Shown: positions 17,116 through 27,994 of the stretch, piece by piece
How positions within the stretch are numbered: position 1 is the first letter of the stretch
Layout: each line of letters starts with the position of its first letter
NCBI GenBank assembly: GCA_937916845.1
Contig: CALFSK010000050.1
Location: 1-64,000, forward strand
Length of the DNA: 64,000 nucleotides
Source: an uncultured Lactobacillus sp.
GTDB lineage: Bacteria; Bacillota; Bacilli; Lactobacillales; Lactobacillaceae
Direction: 5' to 3'
Translations under genes and position numbers: made by a program
Notes under the pieces: generated by a model
The model's input: the letters and a program-made list of their open reading frames with translations, nothing else
Told to the model about the DNA's origin: nothing
Databases searched by the model: none

Positions 17116-17397
17116 AATTGAGCGCTCCTTTATAATCACTTTAATGGCGGTGGTCCGTAACGACCCCTTACATAGTTCAGTTACGAAAAGGGTCATAAGG
17201 TTATTTTTTTATAGGGACTTTTAACCTAGCGCTTAATAAATAACTAACCGCTATTTTTACGATTGGACGGCTTTGAAAACCGACGTTCGATCCTGATAAA
17301 GTTCCTTGATTTTTTCAAGATTGAAAGCCGTTTCTTGGGTGAAGCATGTTAAAATATGATTAGTTAAACTTACTTAAATGTTGTTGAAAAAGGGGTT

Positions 17398-18111
17398 ATG
17401 TGTGTGGATGCTAAACAATTGTCACAACGATTAGCCACGGTCGGTTCGTTTGTGAAACCGGGCGCGCGGGTGGCCGATATCGGGTCCGATCACGCGTACC
17501 TGCCAGCCAACTTAGCGTTAAATCATCAGATTAGCTGGGGCGTGGCTGGCGAAGTCGTTAAAGGACCGTTCGAGAATGCGCGCCATGAGATTCGTAAGTT
17601 AGGTTTAGAGGAACTCCTTGAGGCCCGCTTAGCGGATGGCTTAGCAGCAATTGAGTCCAAGGATCGAATCGACACTGTGACCATTGCCGGGATGGGTGGT
17701 CCCCTGATTCGGCATATCTTAGAAGCTAATCCAACGCGGTTAGCCGGGGTCACGCGTCTGATTTTAGAGCCTAACGTGGGTGAAGCCACGGTTCGCGAGT
17801 GGCTGGTTGCTAATCAGTTTCAAATTACGGCTGAGCGGATTTTATCTGAAGATAATCACACCTACGAAGTGATTTGTGCGGATAAGACGGACGCAGCGTT
17901 TCATTATTCTGAAGCGGAATTATTATTTGGGCCGTACTTGTTAGTGGAACGTTCCACGGTATTTATTAAGAAGTGGCAACGGGAACTGCAGCGGACCGAA
18001 CGAGCAGTAACACAAATGCAGCAAGCTAAAGTCGCGCCAGCGGCCCATTTGACCGCGGCGCATGCCAAAATTAATTTAATTAAGGGAGTCTTAGCGGATG
18101 TTGGCAAATGA
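17398..18111 (+). CDS. trmK: tRNA (adenine(22)-N1)-methyltransferase
   Basis: About 237 residues matching TrmK (YqfN; class I SAM-dependent methyltransferase), which makes m1A22 in some tRNAs. The SAM motif is visible as RVADIGSDHAYLPANLA near residues 22-38; the conserved VTIAGMGGPLIRHIL near 97-111 and LEPNVGEATVREWL follow. The C-terminal helical hairpin is present. The start may be ATG 17398 or GTG 17404; AGGGG lies only 2 bp before ATG but 8 bp before GTG, so GTG is arguably better. It overlaps the Nif3-like gene by 14 bp, the order also seen in Bacillus (trmK-yqfO). Confidence 0.92.
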   Translation: MCVDAKQLSQRLATVGSFVKPGARVADIGSDHAYLPANLALNHQISWGVAGEVVKGPFENARHEIRKLGLEELLEARLADGLAAIESKDRIDTVTIAGMGGPLIRHILEANPTRLAGVTRLILEPNVGEATVREWLVANQFQITAERILSEDNHTYEVICADKTDAAFHYSEAELLFGPYLLVERSTVFIKKWQRELQRTERAVTQMQQAKVAPAAHLTAAHAKINLIKGVLADVGK

Positions 18112-19123
18112 GTTAATTAGTCGTTTTGAACAGTTTGCACCTTTGAAGTTGAAGTGGAATCGCGACCCTAGTGGGTTACAGATTGGTGATCCCAAGCAGG
18201 CTATCCATAAGGTGTTAGTGACCTTAGATGTTCGTCCAGAAGTTGTTCAAGAAGCCATTGAGATTGGGGCAGATATGATTTTTGCCCATCATCCGGTGAT
18301 GTTTCGACCGGCTAATAACTTAGATTATCAGGACCCCCAAAAAGCGATGTACGCCGAGATTGCGGCCCATCACATTTTGGTTTACGCGGCCCATACGAAT
18401 TTGGACAGTGCTGATGGCGGGATGAACGATTGGTTAGCTGACGCTTTAGGCTTACAAAACGTCAGTGGCTTAGTGCCAGGTTACGTCGAAAAGGCGGTCA
18501 AAATGACCGTGACGGTTCCGACGGATCAAGTAGAAGCCGTTCAAGAGTATTTAACGGATACTTGGCAAGCCAAACTCAACCGGTACGCCTTTAACTCTGG
18601 TGAACAGTTTACCGTTGATTTAATGGCTGACCGGGTTACCCCCGCAGTGGCTGGCATCAATCACTTTGTTCCAGCAACGAGTTGGGATTATCAGATTGAA
18701 CCACTACTGACGGGTGGTCACCAGTATAGTATGGGGCGGGTCGGCGATTTACCAACCCCAATGACGGCTGAAGCCTTTGCAGAACACTGCAAGATGGTCT
18801 TTAACGTGTCCGGCTTGCGGCTAGTTTGTCAGCAGCCCCAGCAAGAAATTAAGCGGGTGGCGGTCCTCGGTGGCGATGGCGGAAAGTTTTATCAAGATGC
18901 CATTAAAGCGGGAGCCCAAGCTTACGTGACCGGGGATGTTTATTACCATACGGCTCACGACATGTTAGCCGCTGGTTTAACGGTGGTCGACCCCGGTCAC
19001 CATATCGAAAGCATTTGTAAAACTCATTTGACCGAATGTTTTAAGAAATGGCAGGCGGAATCAAACTGGCAAGTTGAAATTGTTGCCTCAAAGTTAAATA
19101 CTGATCCGTTTACTTTCATCTAA
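18098..19123 (+). CDS. Nif3-like dinuclear metal centre protein
   Basis: 341 residues of the Nif3/YqfO (GTP cyclohydrolase I type 2-like) family. Metal-binding motifs are seen: FAHHPVMF (about 67-74), HTNLDSADGGMND (about 104-116) and, near the end, GHHIES with His and Glu. The central insert between the two halves is a PII-like domain of about 110 residues, shortened compared with some members (about 370 residues). Biochemical role is not established. It overlaps trmK by 14 bp and precedes pepT by 38 bp, so the three are probably co-transcribed. Confidence 0.9.
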   Translation: MLANELISRFEQFAPLKLKWNRDPSGLQIGDPKQAIHKVLVTLDVRPEVVQEAIEIGADMIFAHHPVMFRPANNLDYQDPQKAMYAEIAAHHILVYAAHTNLDSADGGMNDWLADALGLQNVSGLVPGYVEKAVKMTVTVPTDQVEAVQEYLTDTWQAKLNRYAFNSGEQFTVDLMADRVTPAVAGINHFVPATSWDYQIEPLLTGGHQYSMGRVGDLPTPMTAEAFAEHCKMVFNVSGLRLVCQQPQQEIKRVAVLGGDGGKFYQDAIKAGAQAYVTGDVYYHTAHDMLAAGLTVVDPGHHIESICKTHLTECFKKWQAESNWQVEIVASKLNTDPFTFI

Positions 19124-19161
19124 TAGAGATAATCTTGTAATTTTGAAAGGAAGTTTGTAAG

Positions 19162-20400
19162 ATGGCAAAATATCCTAATTTAATTTCAGATTTTTTGAGC
19201 TTCGTTAAAATCAATAGTCGTTCTGACGAGAGTTCGACGACGGTACCTTCATCACCACGGGAGACGGCCTTTTTAAACCAACTGATGGACAAGTTAAAGG
19301 CGATCGGGTTAAGCGATGTTGAACAGGATGCACAAAGCGCGTACGTCTTTGCAACCTTACCAGCTAATAGTGATAAGACCGTGAAGACTTTAGGCTTTAT
19401 CTCACATATCGATACGGCTGATTTTAATTCGGAAAACATTAATCCACAAATTGTTGAAGACTATGATGGCCAGTCAGTGATTCAATTGGGCGACAGCGAG
19501 TATCATTTGGATCCTAAGGTCTTTCCAAACCTCAAAAATTATAAGGGTCACACGTTGATCACTACCGATGGGAATACCTTATTAGGCTCAGATGATAAGT
19601 CCGGTGTCGCTGAAATTATCAGTGCCGCTGAATATTTATTAGCTCATCCAGAAATCAAACACGGTAAGATTCGAATGGGCTTTGGTCCCGATGAAGAAAT
19701 CGGAACGGGGGCGGACCACTTTAACGTGCCAGCATTCGCAGCCGATTACGCTTATACGGTTGATGGCGGGCCACTCGGTCAGTTGGAATATGAAACGTTC
19801 AACGCGGCTCAAGCTGAGATCACGATCAAAGGGGTCAACGTGCACCCTGGTTCTGCTAAGGACGTCATGGTTAACGCGTTGCAGTTAGCCGTTGAATTCC
19901 AAGACGGTCTACCAGCACACGATGTTCCTGAGAAAACGGATGGGCGGGAAGGTTTCTTCCACTTATTAGCATTAGACGGCACGGTTGACGGTGCTAAGTT
20001 GACCTACATTATCCGTGATCACGATCGGGCTAAATTTGAAGCCCGCAAACGGTTGATCGTAGCGGATGGTGATCAAATTAACTTGGCTCACGGTGGCGAG
20101 TACGTTCAGGTTAACGTTAAGGACCAGTACTACAACATGCGTGAAATCATCGAAAAAGACATGGCCGTCGTTGAATTGGCTAAGCAAGCTATGTTGAAGC
20201 TGAACATCAAGCCGTTGATCTTCCCTGTTCGTGGTGGGACTGATGGTTCTAAGATTTCATTTATGGGCTTGCCAACACCAAACTTATTTGCCGGTGGAGA
20301 GAACATGCACGGCCGGTTTGAATACGTTTCGGAACAAGTCATGGCGCAAGCCGTTGACGTTGTATTGCAAATCGTTACGGGTAATTACAATCAAAACTAA
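19162..20400 (+). CDS. pepT: Peptidase T (tripeptide aminopeptidase)
   Basis: 412 residues, the usual length of PepT, an M20B zinc peptidase that removes N-terminal residues from tripeptides in the cytosol. Motifs: ISHIDTADF (metal His and Asp), [13 protein letters not shown] (bridging Asp), [12 protein letters not shown] (catalytic Glu pair), the dimerisation domain after [12 protein letters not shown], and a final metal His in the [10 protein letters not shown] segment. It supports peptide nutrition typical of lactic acid bacteria. AAAGGAAG lies before ATG 19162. Confidence 0.96.
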   Translation: MAKYPNLISDFLSFVKINSRSDESSTTVPSSPRETAFLNQLMDKLKAIGLSDVEQDAQSAYVFATLPANSDKTVKTLGFISHIDTADFNSENINPQIVEDYDGQSVIQLGDSEYHLDPKVFPNLKNYKGHTLITTDGNTLLGSDDKSGVAEIISAAEYLLAHPEIKHGKIRMGFGPDEEIGTGADHFNVPAFAADYAYTVDGGPLGQLEYETFNAAQAEITIKGVNVHPGSAKDVMVNALQLAVEFQDGLPAHDVPEKTDGREGFFHLLALDGTVDGAKLTYIIRDHDRAKFEARKRLIVADGDQINLAHGGEYVQVNVKDQYYNMREIIEKDMAVVELAKQAMLKLNIKPLIFPVRGGTDGSKISFMGLPTPNLFAGGENMHGRFEYVSEQVMAQAVDVVLQIVTGNYNQN

Positions 20401-20404
20401 ATCC

Positions 20405-20456
20405 TTGACCTTTATTGACCATTAGTTATATAATCTAATCGTCAATAAAGGTCAGA
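20405..20456 (+). promoter_or_regulatory. clpB promoter with two CtsR boxes
   Basis: TTGACC (20405-20410), 18 bp, TATAAT (20429-20434) form a good promoter. TTGACCTTTATTGACC (20405-20420) is the reverse form of the CtsR heptad repeat GGTCAAT-AAA-GGTCAA, and a second copy in forward form (GTCAATAAAGGTCA, from 20441) overlaps the expected start site. CtsR is the class III heat-shock repressor of Firmicutes, so clpB should be induced by heat. Confidence 0.85.
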
Positions 20457-20463
20457 CTCAATT

Positions 20464-20487
20464 GGCAGCTGATATAGCTGCCTTTTT
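20464..20487 (+). terminator. Terminator-like hairpin in the clpB leader
   Basis: GGCAGCT-GATAT-AGCTGCC followed by TTTTT. It could end pepT transcripts, but it lies downstream of the clpB promoter and so is also transcribed in the clpB leader. Confidence 0.7.
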
Positions 20488-20516
20488 GCTAACCTAATTT
20501 GAGGAGGTTATGATTT

Positions 20517-23129
20517 ATGAATCCAGAACAATTAACGGAAAGTTTACAACAGGCTTTAACTCAAGCCCAACAAATTGCACAGACGCGGCGGCACCAAGAG
20601 ATTGGAATTCCGCACCTATTTAAATTTTTAACCCAGCCAGGTGAACTGGTGCGCCAGATATTCAGTGAAGCGGGTGTCGATCTCGATAAATTACAAGTCG
20701 AGTTGGACCGGGAACTGGATGATATTAGTGTTGTTAGTGGTGGTAACGTTCAGTACGGCCAAAGTTTCAGTAGTAGCTTAGCAACTTTGATGCAGACGGC
20801 TGAAGCCAAACGTAAATCCCTAGGTGACGACTTTTTAGCCACTGATACGATTGCACTGGCGTTGATGGATCAAACCGGCGACCAACTAACCAAGTATTTA
20901 AACCAGTCGGGGATTACGGCTGGACAAGTCAAAAACGCGGTTGACCGGATTCGTGGTGGGCAACGGGTCACGTCACGTAATCAGGAAGACCAGTATCAAG
21001 CCCTTGAAAAATACGGGGTGGATTTAGTTAAACAAGCACGTAAAGGCAATCAGGACCCAGTGATTGGTCGGGATGAAGAAATCTTAGACGTGATTCGAAT
21101 TTTGTCACGCAAGACGAAAAACAACCCGGTCTTGATTGGGGAACCCGGTGTTGGGAAGACGGCGATCGTTGAAGGCCTCGCCCAACGAATTGTTCGCGGG
21201 GATGTTCCGGACAATCTAAAGGATAAGACCCTGTTCTCCCTTGATATGGGGTCATTAATTGCCGGTGCCAAGTATCGTGGTGAATTTGAAGAACGTCTGA
21301 AGGCCGTCTTAAAGGAAATTAAGAAGGCTGACGGCCAGATCATCATGTTTATTGATGAAATCCATAATATTGTGGGTGCTGGTAAAACGGAAGGTAGCAT
21401 GGACGCCGGCAACCTGTTGAAGCCAATGTTAGCCAGAGGTGAGCTCCATTTGATTGGTGCGACGACCTTAGACGAATACCGGCAATATCTAGAGAAGGAT
21501 AAGGCTCTTGAACGGCGGTTCCAAAAGGTCCTAGTTGCCGAACCATCCGTTGAAGATACCATTAGTATTTTGCGGGGATTAAAGGAACGGTTTGAAATCC
21601 ATCACGGCGTCCGAATTCATGATAATGCGTTGGTAGCCGCCGCTAAGTTATCAGATCGTTACATTACGGATCACTTTTTACCAGATAAAGCTTTGGATTT
21701 GATTGATGAAGCTTCCGCTGAAATTCGGGTCGAAATGAATTCTAACCCAACGGAATTGGATCAGGTCAACCGGCTGTTAATGCGCTTGGAAGTGGAAGAA
21801 GCGGCACTTAAGAAGGAAACGGACGATGCCTCCGTGAAGCGGTTAGCTGATTTACAGAAGGAATTGGCTAGCGCTAAGGAGAAGCAGCGTACGTTGGCAG
21901 AACGCTGGGCCAGTGAAAAGAAGAGCCTACAAGCGTTAAGCGATAAAAAGGCCGCCCTGGACAAAGCTAAGCACGACTTGGAAACGGCGGAAAATAAGTA
22001 TGATTTGGAAACGGCCGCTAAGTTGCAACACGGGACGATTCCTAAGTTAGTCGCCGAGCTAAAGGCAATGGAAGCTAACGACCACCATGAAGACTGGTTA
22101 GTTGAAGAATCCGTTACGCCTGATCAGGTCGCTAACGTGGTTTCGCGGATGACTGGGATTCCAGTCAACAAGCTGGTTGCCGGTGAACGGGAGAAACTCC
22201 TACACTTAGCAGACCACCTACACGAACGGGTCGTCGGGCAAGATGCCGCGGTGAATGCCGTCTCTGACGCCGTGCTGCGTTCACGGGCCGGCTTACAAGA
22301 CCCAAACCGGCCGTTAGGGTCATTCATGTTCCTCGGGCCAACCGGGGTTGGAAAGACCGAACTGGCCAAGGCCTTAGCGGAAAACTTATTCGACGCGGAT
22401 GATCACATGGTCCGGATCGATATGAGTGAATATATGGAGAAAGAATCCGTTTCGCGGCTAGTCGGGGCTGCTCCCGGGTACGTTGGTTACGAAGAAGGTG
22501 GCCAGCTGACGGAAGCGGTTCGTCGTAATCCGTATTCCATCGTGTTGTTTGATGAAATCGAAAAAGCTCACCCCGATGTCTTTAATATTTTGTTACAAGT
22601 CTTAGATGACGGGCGCTTGACGGACGGTCAAGGACGCACGGTCGACTTTAAGAACACGATTTTGATTATGACGTCTAACTTAGGGTCGCAGCAGTTATTA
22701 GCTGGTGTTGACGATCAGGGACAATTATCCGCTTCGGCCCATGACCAAGTAATGCAGCTCGTGCAAAGTCGCTTTAAGCCTGAATTTTTAAACCGAATCG
22801 ACGACATCATTATGTTTACGCCACTACAATTAGATGCGATTGAACAAATCGTGGTTAAGCTGATTGCACGGTTATCCGCACGACTGCAAGACCGTGACAT
22901 TACGTTGAAGATTTCGGAATCCGCTAAAAAGTGGATCGCACAACAGGGGTACGAACCAGCGTACGGCGCTCGGCCATTACGGCGGTTCATTACGAACCAT
23001 GTCGAAACACCACTTGCCAAGGAAATTATTGCTGGGCGGGTCGCACCGGACACGACGGTTGAAATTAATTTGATGGACGACCACTTAGTCTTTGAAAACC
23101 AACCGAATCCGAAAACGCAACAGGCGTAA
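20517..23129 (+). CDS. clpB: ATP-dependent disaggregase ClpB
   Basis: 870 residues with the full ClpB plan: N-terminal Clp_N repeat domain (1-150), NBD1 with Walker A GEPGVGKT near 204 and Walker [10 protein letters not shown], the long coiled-coil M-domain (about 405-530), NBD2 with Walker [10 protein letters not shown] near 607 and Walker [16 protein letters not shown], and the C-terminal D2-small domain. It has no ClpP-binding IGF loop motif that I can see, consistent with disaggregation with DnaK rather than proteolysis. GAGGAGG lies 9 bp before ATG 20517. It is a single-gene unit, controlled by CtsR boxes and ended by the terminator at 23181. Confidence 0.97.
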   Translation: MNPEQLTESLQQALTQAQQIAQTRRHQEIGIPHLFKFLTQPGELVRQIFSEAGVDLDKLQVELDRELDDISVVSGGNVQYGQSFSSSLATLMQTAEAKRKSLGDDFLATDTIALALMDQTGDQLTKYLNQSGITAGQVKNAVDRIRGGQRVTSRNQEDQYQALEKYGVDLVKQARKGNQDPVIGRDEEILDVIRILSRKTKNNPVLIGEPGVGKTAIVEGLAQRIVRGDVPDNLKDKTLFSLDMGSLIAGAKYRGEFEERLKAVLKEIKKADGQIIMFIDEIHNIVGAGKTEGSMDAGNLLKPMLARGELHLIGATTLDEYRQYLEKDKALERRFQKVLVAEPSVEDTISILRGLKERFEIHHGVRIHDNALVAAAKLSDRYITDHFLPDKALDLIDEASAEIRVEMNSNPTELDQVNRLLMRLEVEEAALKKETDDASVKRLADLQKELASAKEKQRTLAERWASEKKSLQALSDKKAALDKAKHDLETAENKYDLETAAKLQHGTIPKLVAELKAMEANDHHEDWLVEESVTPDQVANVVSRMTGIPVNKLVAGEREKLLHLADHLHERVVGQDAAVNAVSDAVLRSRAGLQDPNRPLGSFMFLGPTGVGKTELAKALAENLFDADDHMVRIDMSEYMEKESVSRLVGAAPGYVGYEEGGQLTEAVRRNPYSIVLFDEIEKAHPDVFNILLQVLDDGRLTDGQGRTVDFKNTILIMTSNLGSQQLLAGVDDQGQLSASAHDQVMQLVQSRFKPEFLNRIDDIIMFTPLQLDAIEQIVVKLIARLSARLQDRDITLKISESAKKWIAQQGYEPAYGARPLRRFITNHVETPLAKEIIAGRVAPDTTVEINLMDDHLVFENQPNPKTQQA

Positions 23130-23180
23130 TCGGTTAGTTTTTACCGAAAACTGAGTGCAAGTCTTTAGCAAAATGGAAAC

Positions 23181-23223
23181 AAAAAACTCGTGATTATCAG
23201 AAATTGATAATCACGAGTTTTTT
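23181..23223. terminator. Bidirectional terminator between clpB and the DUF2929 gene
   Basis: A perfect 19-bp stem (AAAAAACTCGTGATTATCA and complement) with a 5-nt loop and T-tracts on both strands. Confidence 0.92.
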
Positions 23224-23233
23224 AATAGCTTGA

Positions 23234-23434
23234 TTACTTTTTTTCAGAACCTTTAACGGGTAGGGAATTGTTAGTAATTATGGTGATTCCGTTGACAACG
23301 ACCAGCGCAAAGACGGCTGAAATGACCCCGATTTGACCGGGGTTCCAAGTCAATGCTTCGAGGGCACCACCGATATAACCGATAACTTCTCCAAACAAGA
23401 CCGCCCAAACGATAATTGTAAGTTGTTTCATCAT
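23234..23434 (-). CDS. DUF2929 small membrane protein (YjzD-like)
   Basis: A 66-residue protein with two membrane segments (about 3-25 and 33-53) and a short charged tail, matching the DUF2929 family of Bacillus and lactobacilli. Starts at tandem ATGs (23434/23431), with GGGAGG 9 bp upstream; a longer frame to 23488 has no ribosome site and would add a hydrophilic leader. It is divergent from dnaE. Function unknown. Confidence 0.75.
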   Translation of the reverse strand: MMKQLTIIVWAVLFGEVIGYIGGALEALTWNPGQIGVISAVFALVVVNGITIITNNSLPVKGSEKK

Positions 23435-23567
23435 CTTCCGACACCTCCCAATGAAAGTTATTTTAGCACAACCACTTTGAAAAACCAATTAGCTTATAAC
23501 TGCCGTAAAGAACAACTGTTTGCTATAATGAAATTAAATATGAAAAATAGGAAAGGAGGAAGTAACG

Positions 23568-26500
23568 ATGCAGTATGTTCCTTTACAAGTAATGAGTACG
23601 TTTAGCTTATTACAAAGTACGAGTACCATTGATGAATTAGTTCAAACTGCTAAGCAGCAAGGCTACCCGGCACTAGCATTAACGGACGTCGATGTCATGT
23701 ATGGCATCGTTGATTTTTATAATGCGTGTCGCAAAGCTGAAATCACCCCAATTTTAGGAATTACGCTGAACTTAACGGGTAGTCAGTTGACCGACCAAAC
23801 GTTTAGTTTAGTTGTCTTGGCGAAAGACTTAGCGGGGTATCAAACGTTAATGCAGCTTTCAACAATGAAGCAAACGGCGCCTAATGATCAACCGCTAAGC
23901 TTAACGACGGTATTACCTTATTTACACCATTTGATCGTGATGACGCCGGCTAAGGATAGTGAATTAACGGCGTTACTGATGCAAGATGCCCGTGAGCAAG
24001 TGGCGGACTGGGTGCAACGGTTGCGCGCGGCTGTTGACCCCCAGAGTTTCTATTTAGGGGTGTCGTTAGACCAAGCGCCCGCAATGCGGACGACGGTGGC
24101 GGCGTTTGCTGACCAAAATGAGCTACTAATCGTTGCTTTGGATCCGGTAGATTACGTCCAGTCGACCGACTACTTTGCGGTTTCGGTACTGCGCGCGATT
24201 GACCGGGGCCAGCAGATTGAACAGCCCGAACAGTTACAAGGCATTGCCGGTGCCCACTATTTACGTCCAGCTGAGACGGTGGTCAGAGATTACGATGAAC
24301 TATCGTTAACGGCGGCCGTTAACGCGACTGGGGAAATTGCGGCTGCCTGTCACGTTGAGTTAGTTTTTCAACAACCGCAACTTCCAACGTACCCGACACC
24401 GGATCAGCAGCCTGCTAACCAATATTTACGGCAACTGTGTACGGCCGGACTACAAGAACGATTAGCGGCGATGGCGGAAACGACCGACCCGCAACCGTAC
24501 CATGACCGCCTTGAACGGGAGCTAAAAGTAATTGATCAGATGGGGTTTGATGATTACTTTTTGATCATTTGGGACGTGATGAACTTTGCTCACCAGTCAG
24601 ACATTACGACTGGCCCGGGGCGGGGTTCCGCGGCGGGGTCACTTGTGGCTTACGTTTTAAAAATTACGGATGTCGATCCGTTACAGTACAACCTATTATT
24701 TGAACGATTTTTAAATGCTAAACGGGCCAACATGCCCGATATCGATTTGGATATTCCGGATAATCGGCGTGAACAAGTCTTAGCGTACGTCCATGATAAG
24801 TACGGACACGATCGGGTCGCTCAAATCATTACCTTTGGCACCTTGGCTGCCAAGCAAGCCCTGCGTGATGTTGGGCGGGTCTTTGGACTATCGACTTTTG
24901 AAATGAGTGATTGGAGTGCAGCCGTTCCTAACCAGCTACACATCACACTGAAACAAGCCTATCAGGGTTCGCAGCGTTTACAGAACATGGTGGCGGATTC
25001 ATCTAAAAATCGACTGTTATTTGAGACGGCCCAACGGATAGAAGGTTTACCGCGGCATTACTCGACCCATGCCGCCGGGGTGGTCCTTAGTCAGCAACCG
25101 TTGATTACGATCGTTCCGCTGCAAGCTGGTAGTGAGACGATGATGATGACGCAATATACTAAGGATACCGTGGAAGCGGTTGGTCTATTGAAGATGGACT
25201 TTCTGGGACTGCGAAACTTATCCTTAATGGCGAGTGCGTTGCATTACGTTCAGCGCCAGACGGGCAAGCCGTTAGCGATAACCAAAATCGATTTAAATGA
25301 TCCGGAAACGTTAAAACTCTTTCAGGCTGGCGACACGACCGGCGTCTTCCAATTTGAATCGGGTGGGATCCGCAACGTCTTACGTAAATTGCATCCCGAT
25401 AATTTTGAACTGGTGGCGGCCGTAAACGCACTGTACCGGCCGGGGCCAATGGAAAACATTGACCACTTCATTGCCCGCAAACAGGGGCGTGAAGCCGTCA
25501 GCTACCCGGCTGACGAGTTAGCGCCAATTTTAGGCCCCACTTACGGTATCTTGGTCTATCAAGAACAAGTCATGCAAGTTGCCGCGGTCATGGGAGGCTT
25601 TACATTAGGCGAAGCCGACTTATTGCGGCGGGCGATGAGTAAGAAGAAACGGGCCGTGATTGATGAAATGCGGCAGAAGTTTATCGCTGGCGCTCAGGCC
25701 AACGGGTTTGGCCCGGACGTTGCAACGCAGGTCTACCAATATATTGAACAATTCGCAAATTATGGATTTAATCGCTCACATGCGGTAGCTTATAGTAAGA
25801 TGGCGTTTGAGCTAGCCTACCTAAAGGTTCATTTTCCGGGGGCGTTCTTTACGTCGTTAATGAACTCGGTGATGGGCAACGGCACGAAACTCAAACAGTA
25901 CCTAGCCGAAGCCAAGCAACATCATGTGGCCATCGTGCCACCCGATATTAATCGGAGTGGGCAGTACTTTGATTGGAACGGCAAACAGATTATTTTCGGT
26001 TTGAGCTCGATCAAGGGCTTACGACGTGACTTTATTCAAAGCGTTATTGGTGAACGGAAGGCTAACGGACCGTTTAAGAACTTGCAACAATTCATGCAGC
26101 GCATTGAATCTAAATGGTTGAAAGATGATTTGATGACGGCTTTGATTTATGCCGGTGCGTTTGATCACTTTGGACTCAACCGGGCAGAGTTATTGACCGG
26201 TGTGCCGGAGTTGATGTCGAGTGCAGAATTGGCTGGCAACAGTATGAGTTTGTTTGCATCATTGGCCCCAAAGATCAAAAAACAACCGGAATTGCCGTTA
26301 GGTGAACGGTTAGCCAAAGAAGCTGAATACCTGGGGGCTTACGTTTCCGGCCATCCGGTGGAAACTTATCAGTGGCTGGCACAAAAACAGCGAACGAGTT
26401 TGATAAGTACGCTCACTAATGAGCAACGGGTTAAACTTTTGGTCTATATTACCAAGATTCGGACGATCCGGACGAAACGGGGTCAGGCGATGGCGTTTGC

Positions 26501-26918
26501 CACGGGTAGTGACCTTTCCGGTGAAATTGATTTGACGATTTTTCCGAATACGTATCAACGGTTGCAAGATCAATTGCAGACGGAAAGCATCGTATTGATC
26601 AGTGGGAAGGTCGAGCAACAGCGGGGACTACAAGTCATCGTGGATAATTGGCAATTGGCGGATCAGTTTCCAAAACCAACGGGACAATTATTCTTACGAT
26701 TACAGCCTAACCAGGATGACGCGACCGTGCAAAAGCAAATTTTGGGGTTACTACGGCAGTCTCCAGGTCCGAACCCCGTTTTAATCTACTCGGTCAGTGC
26801 CCACCGAACAGTTGAACTAAATTCACAGTATTGGGTCAGTGAAAATGCAGAATTATTTGGAGCGCTTACAACGTTATTAGGTCGCGATAATGTGGTGATG
26901 AAGAACGTAACCCCCTGA
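23568..26918 (+). CDS. dnaE: DNA polymerase III subunit alpha (DnaE)
   Basis: 1116 residues of the DnaE branch, the second replicative polymerase in low-GC Gram-positives alongside PolC. Order: PHP domain (1-200), palm with catalytic aspartates in MPDIDLDIPDNRR near 390, thumb and fingers (GPGRGSAAGSLVAYVL near 345), tandem HhH region, and OB-fold near 960-1060. The PHP motifs that normally bind metal are replaced: the first reads LQVMSTFSL rather than HxH, and TDVDVM stands where TDH is usual, so PHP metal-dependent activity is unlikely. AAAGGAGG lies before ATG 23568. Confidence 0.96.
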   Translation: MQYVPLQVMSTFSLLQSTSTIDELVQTAKQQGYPALALTDVDVMYGIVDFYNACRKAEITPILGITLNLTGSQLTDQTFSLVVLAKDLAGYQTLMQLSTMKQTAPNDQPLSLTTVLPYLHHLIVMTPAKDSELTALLMQDAREQVADWVQRLRAAVDPQSFYLGVSLDQAPAMRTTVAAFADQNELLIVALDPVDYVQSTDYFAVSVLRAIDRGQQIEQPEQLQGIAGAHYLRPAETVVRDYDELSLTAAVNATGEIAAACHVELVFQQPQLPTYPTPDQQPANQYLRQLCTAGLQERLAAMAETTDPQPYHDRLERELKVIDQMGFDDYFLIIWDVMNFAHQSDITTGPGRGSAAGSLVAYVLKITDVDPLQYNLLFERFLNAKRANMPDIDLDIPDNRREQVLAYVHDKYGHDRVAQIITFGTLAAKQALRDVGRVFGLSTFEMSDWSAAVPNQLHITLKQAYQGSQRLQNMVADSSKNRLLFETAQRIEGLPRHYSTHAAGVVLSQQPLITIVPLQAGSETMMMTQYTKDTVEAVGLLKMDFLGLRNLSLMASALHYVQRQTGKPLAITKIDLNDPETLKLFQAGDTTGVFQFESGGIRNVLRKLHPDNFELVAAVNALYRPGPMENIDHFIARKQGREAVSYPADELAPILGPTYGILVYQEQVMQVAAVMGGFTLGEADLLRRAMSKKKRAVIDEMRQKFIAGAQANGFGPDVATQVYQYIEQFANYGFNRSHAVAYSKMAFELAYLKVHFPGAFFTSLMNSVMGNGTKLKQYLAEAKQHHVAIVPPDINRSGQYFDWNGKQIIFGLSSIKGLRRDFIQSVIGERKANGPFKNLQQFMQRIESKWLKDDLMTALIYAGAFDHFGLNRAELLTGVPELMSSAELAGNSMSLFASLAPKIKKQPELPLGERLAKEAEYLGAYVSGHPVETYQWLAQKQRTSLISTLTNEQRVKLLVYITKIRTIRTKRGQAMAFATGSDLSGEIDLTIFPNTYQRLQDQLQTESIVLISGKVEQQRGLQVIVDNWQLADQFPKPTGQLFLRLQPNQDDATVQKQILGLLRQSPGPNPVLIYSVSAHRTVELNSQYWVSENAELFGALTTLLGRDNVVMKNVTP

Positions 26919-26981
26919 TTTGACGGCGTTTTCACCATGATTTAATTTGCGAAAATAACAGACAATCAGTTTTAAAAGTGT

Positions 26982-26987
26982 TAGAAT
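26982..26987 (+). promoter_or_regulatory. Candidate -10 element of the pfkA-pyk promoter
   Basis: TAGAAT, with a poor CAGACA about 17 bp upstream. A better -35 (TTGACG near 26921) pairs with TAATTT 17 bp on, giving a second candidate start. Confidence 0.3.
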
Positions 26988-27031
26988 CACTTATGGAGTT
27001 ACGAACTCAATTTATTGCCTGAGGTGAAAAA

Positions 27032-27994
27032 ATGAAACGCATTGGTATTTTAACCAGTGGCGGCGACGCTCCTGGTATGAATGCGGCCGTTCGCTCCGTT
27101 GCTCGTAAAGCAATGGCCGAAGGGTTAGAAGCATACGGCATCAACTACGGCTTTGCTGGGTTGGTTGCTGGTGACATTCATAAAATTGAAGCAGCAGATG
27201 TTGACGGTGTGGTCAACCAAGGTGGAACCTTGTTATATTCCGCACGTTATCCTGAGTTTGCTCATGAAGAAGGTCAATTAAAAGGAATCGAACAACTGAA
27301 GCGATTCGGTATCGATGCCTTGGTCGTTATTGGTGGCGATGGCTCTTACCATGGTGCCTTACGTTTAACTGAACACGGCTACAACACGATTGGTCTTCCC
27401 GGAACAATCGACAACGATATTCCATTTACTGATTTCACGATTGGTTTTGATACGGCGGTTAACACCGACGTTGAAGCACTTGATCGGATTTATGATACGG
27501 CTCACAGTCATGACCGGACTTTCGTTGTGGAAGTTATGGGTCGTGGCGCTGGTGACGTTGCAATGTGGGCTGGTGTTTCTGCCGGTGCCGATGCAATCGT
27601 GATCCCAGAACTTGATTGGGATATGGAAACGATCGCAAACAAGATCAAGCACAACCGTGCTAATGGTCATCGTTGCAACATCGTTGTCTTGGCCGAAGGG
27701 GTTATGAGCGCCGACGAATTCGTCGAAAAGTTATCACAATATGGTGACTTTGATGCTCGTGCCAACACCATTGGTCATATGCAACGTGGTGGTCGTCCAA
27801 CGGCTAAGGACCGTGTCTTGGCAAGCAAGATGGGTGCTTACGCTGTTGAACTCTTACTTAGCGGTAAGGGTGGTTTAGCGGTTGGGATTCAAGAAAACCA
27901 ATTAGTTAGCCACGACATCCTGGACCTATTCGATTCTAAACATAAAGCGGAATTATCACTTAGCAAGTTGAACGAAGAACTTTCATTCCACTAA
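27032..27994 (+). CDS. pfkA: 6-phosphofructokinase
   Basis: 320 residues, the standard bacterial ATP-PFK length. Glycolytic step: fructose 6-phosphate plus ATP to fructose 1,6-bisphosphate. Motifs: [16 protein letters not shown] at the N-terminus (ATP), GGDGSYHGA near 102, TIDNDI near 125 with the catalytic Asp, and [12 protein letters not shown] near 169 for sugar phosphate. It is followed after 87 bp by pyk; no strong terminator lies between, so the two form the classic pfk-pyk operon. GAGGTG lies before ATG 27032. Codon use is strongly biased, as expected for high expression. Confidence 0.97.
   Translation: MKRIGILTSGGDAPGMNAAVRSVARKAMAEGLEAYGINYGFAGLVAGDIHKIEAADVDGVVNQGGTLLYSARYPEFAHEEGQLKGIEQLKRFGIDALVVIGGDGSYHGALRLTEHGYNTIGLPGTIDNDIPFTDFTIGFDTAVNTDVEALDRIYDTAHSHDRTFVVEVMGRGAGDVAMWAGVSAGADAIVIPELDWDMETIANKIKHNRANGHRCNIVVLAEGVMSADEFVEKLSQYGDFDARANTIGHMQRGGRPTAKDRVLASKMGAYAVELLLSGKGGLAVGIQENQLVSHDILDLFDSKHKAELSLSKLNEELSFH

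Noticed and set aside
17267-17331. ACGGCTTT/AAAGCCGT inverted repeat before trmK
   Set aside because: Only 8 bp with a 49-bp loop; too weak to call as a regulatory or RNA feature.
21050-21562. 170-codon minus-strand ORF inside clpB
   Set aside because: Antisense to the strongly conserved NBD1 of ClpB; no ribosome site, Arg/Ser-rich as typical of shadows.
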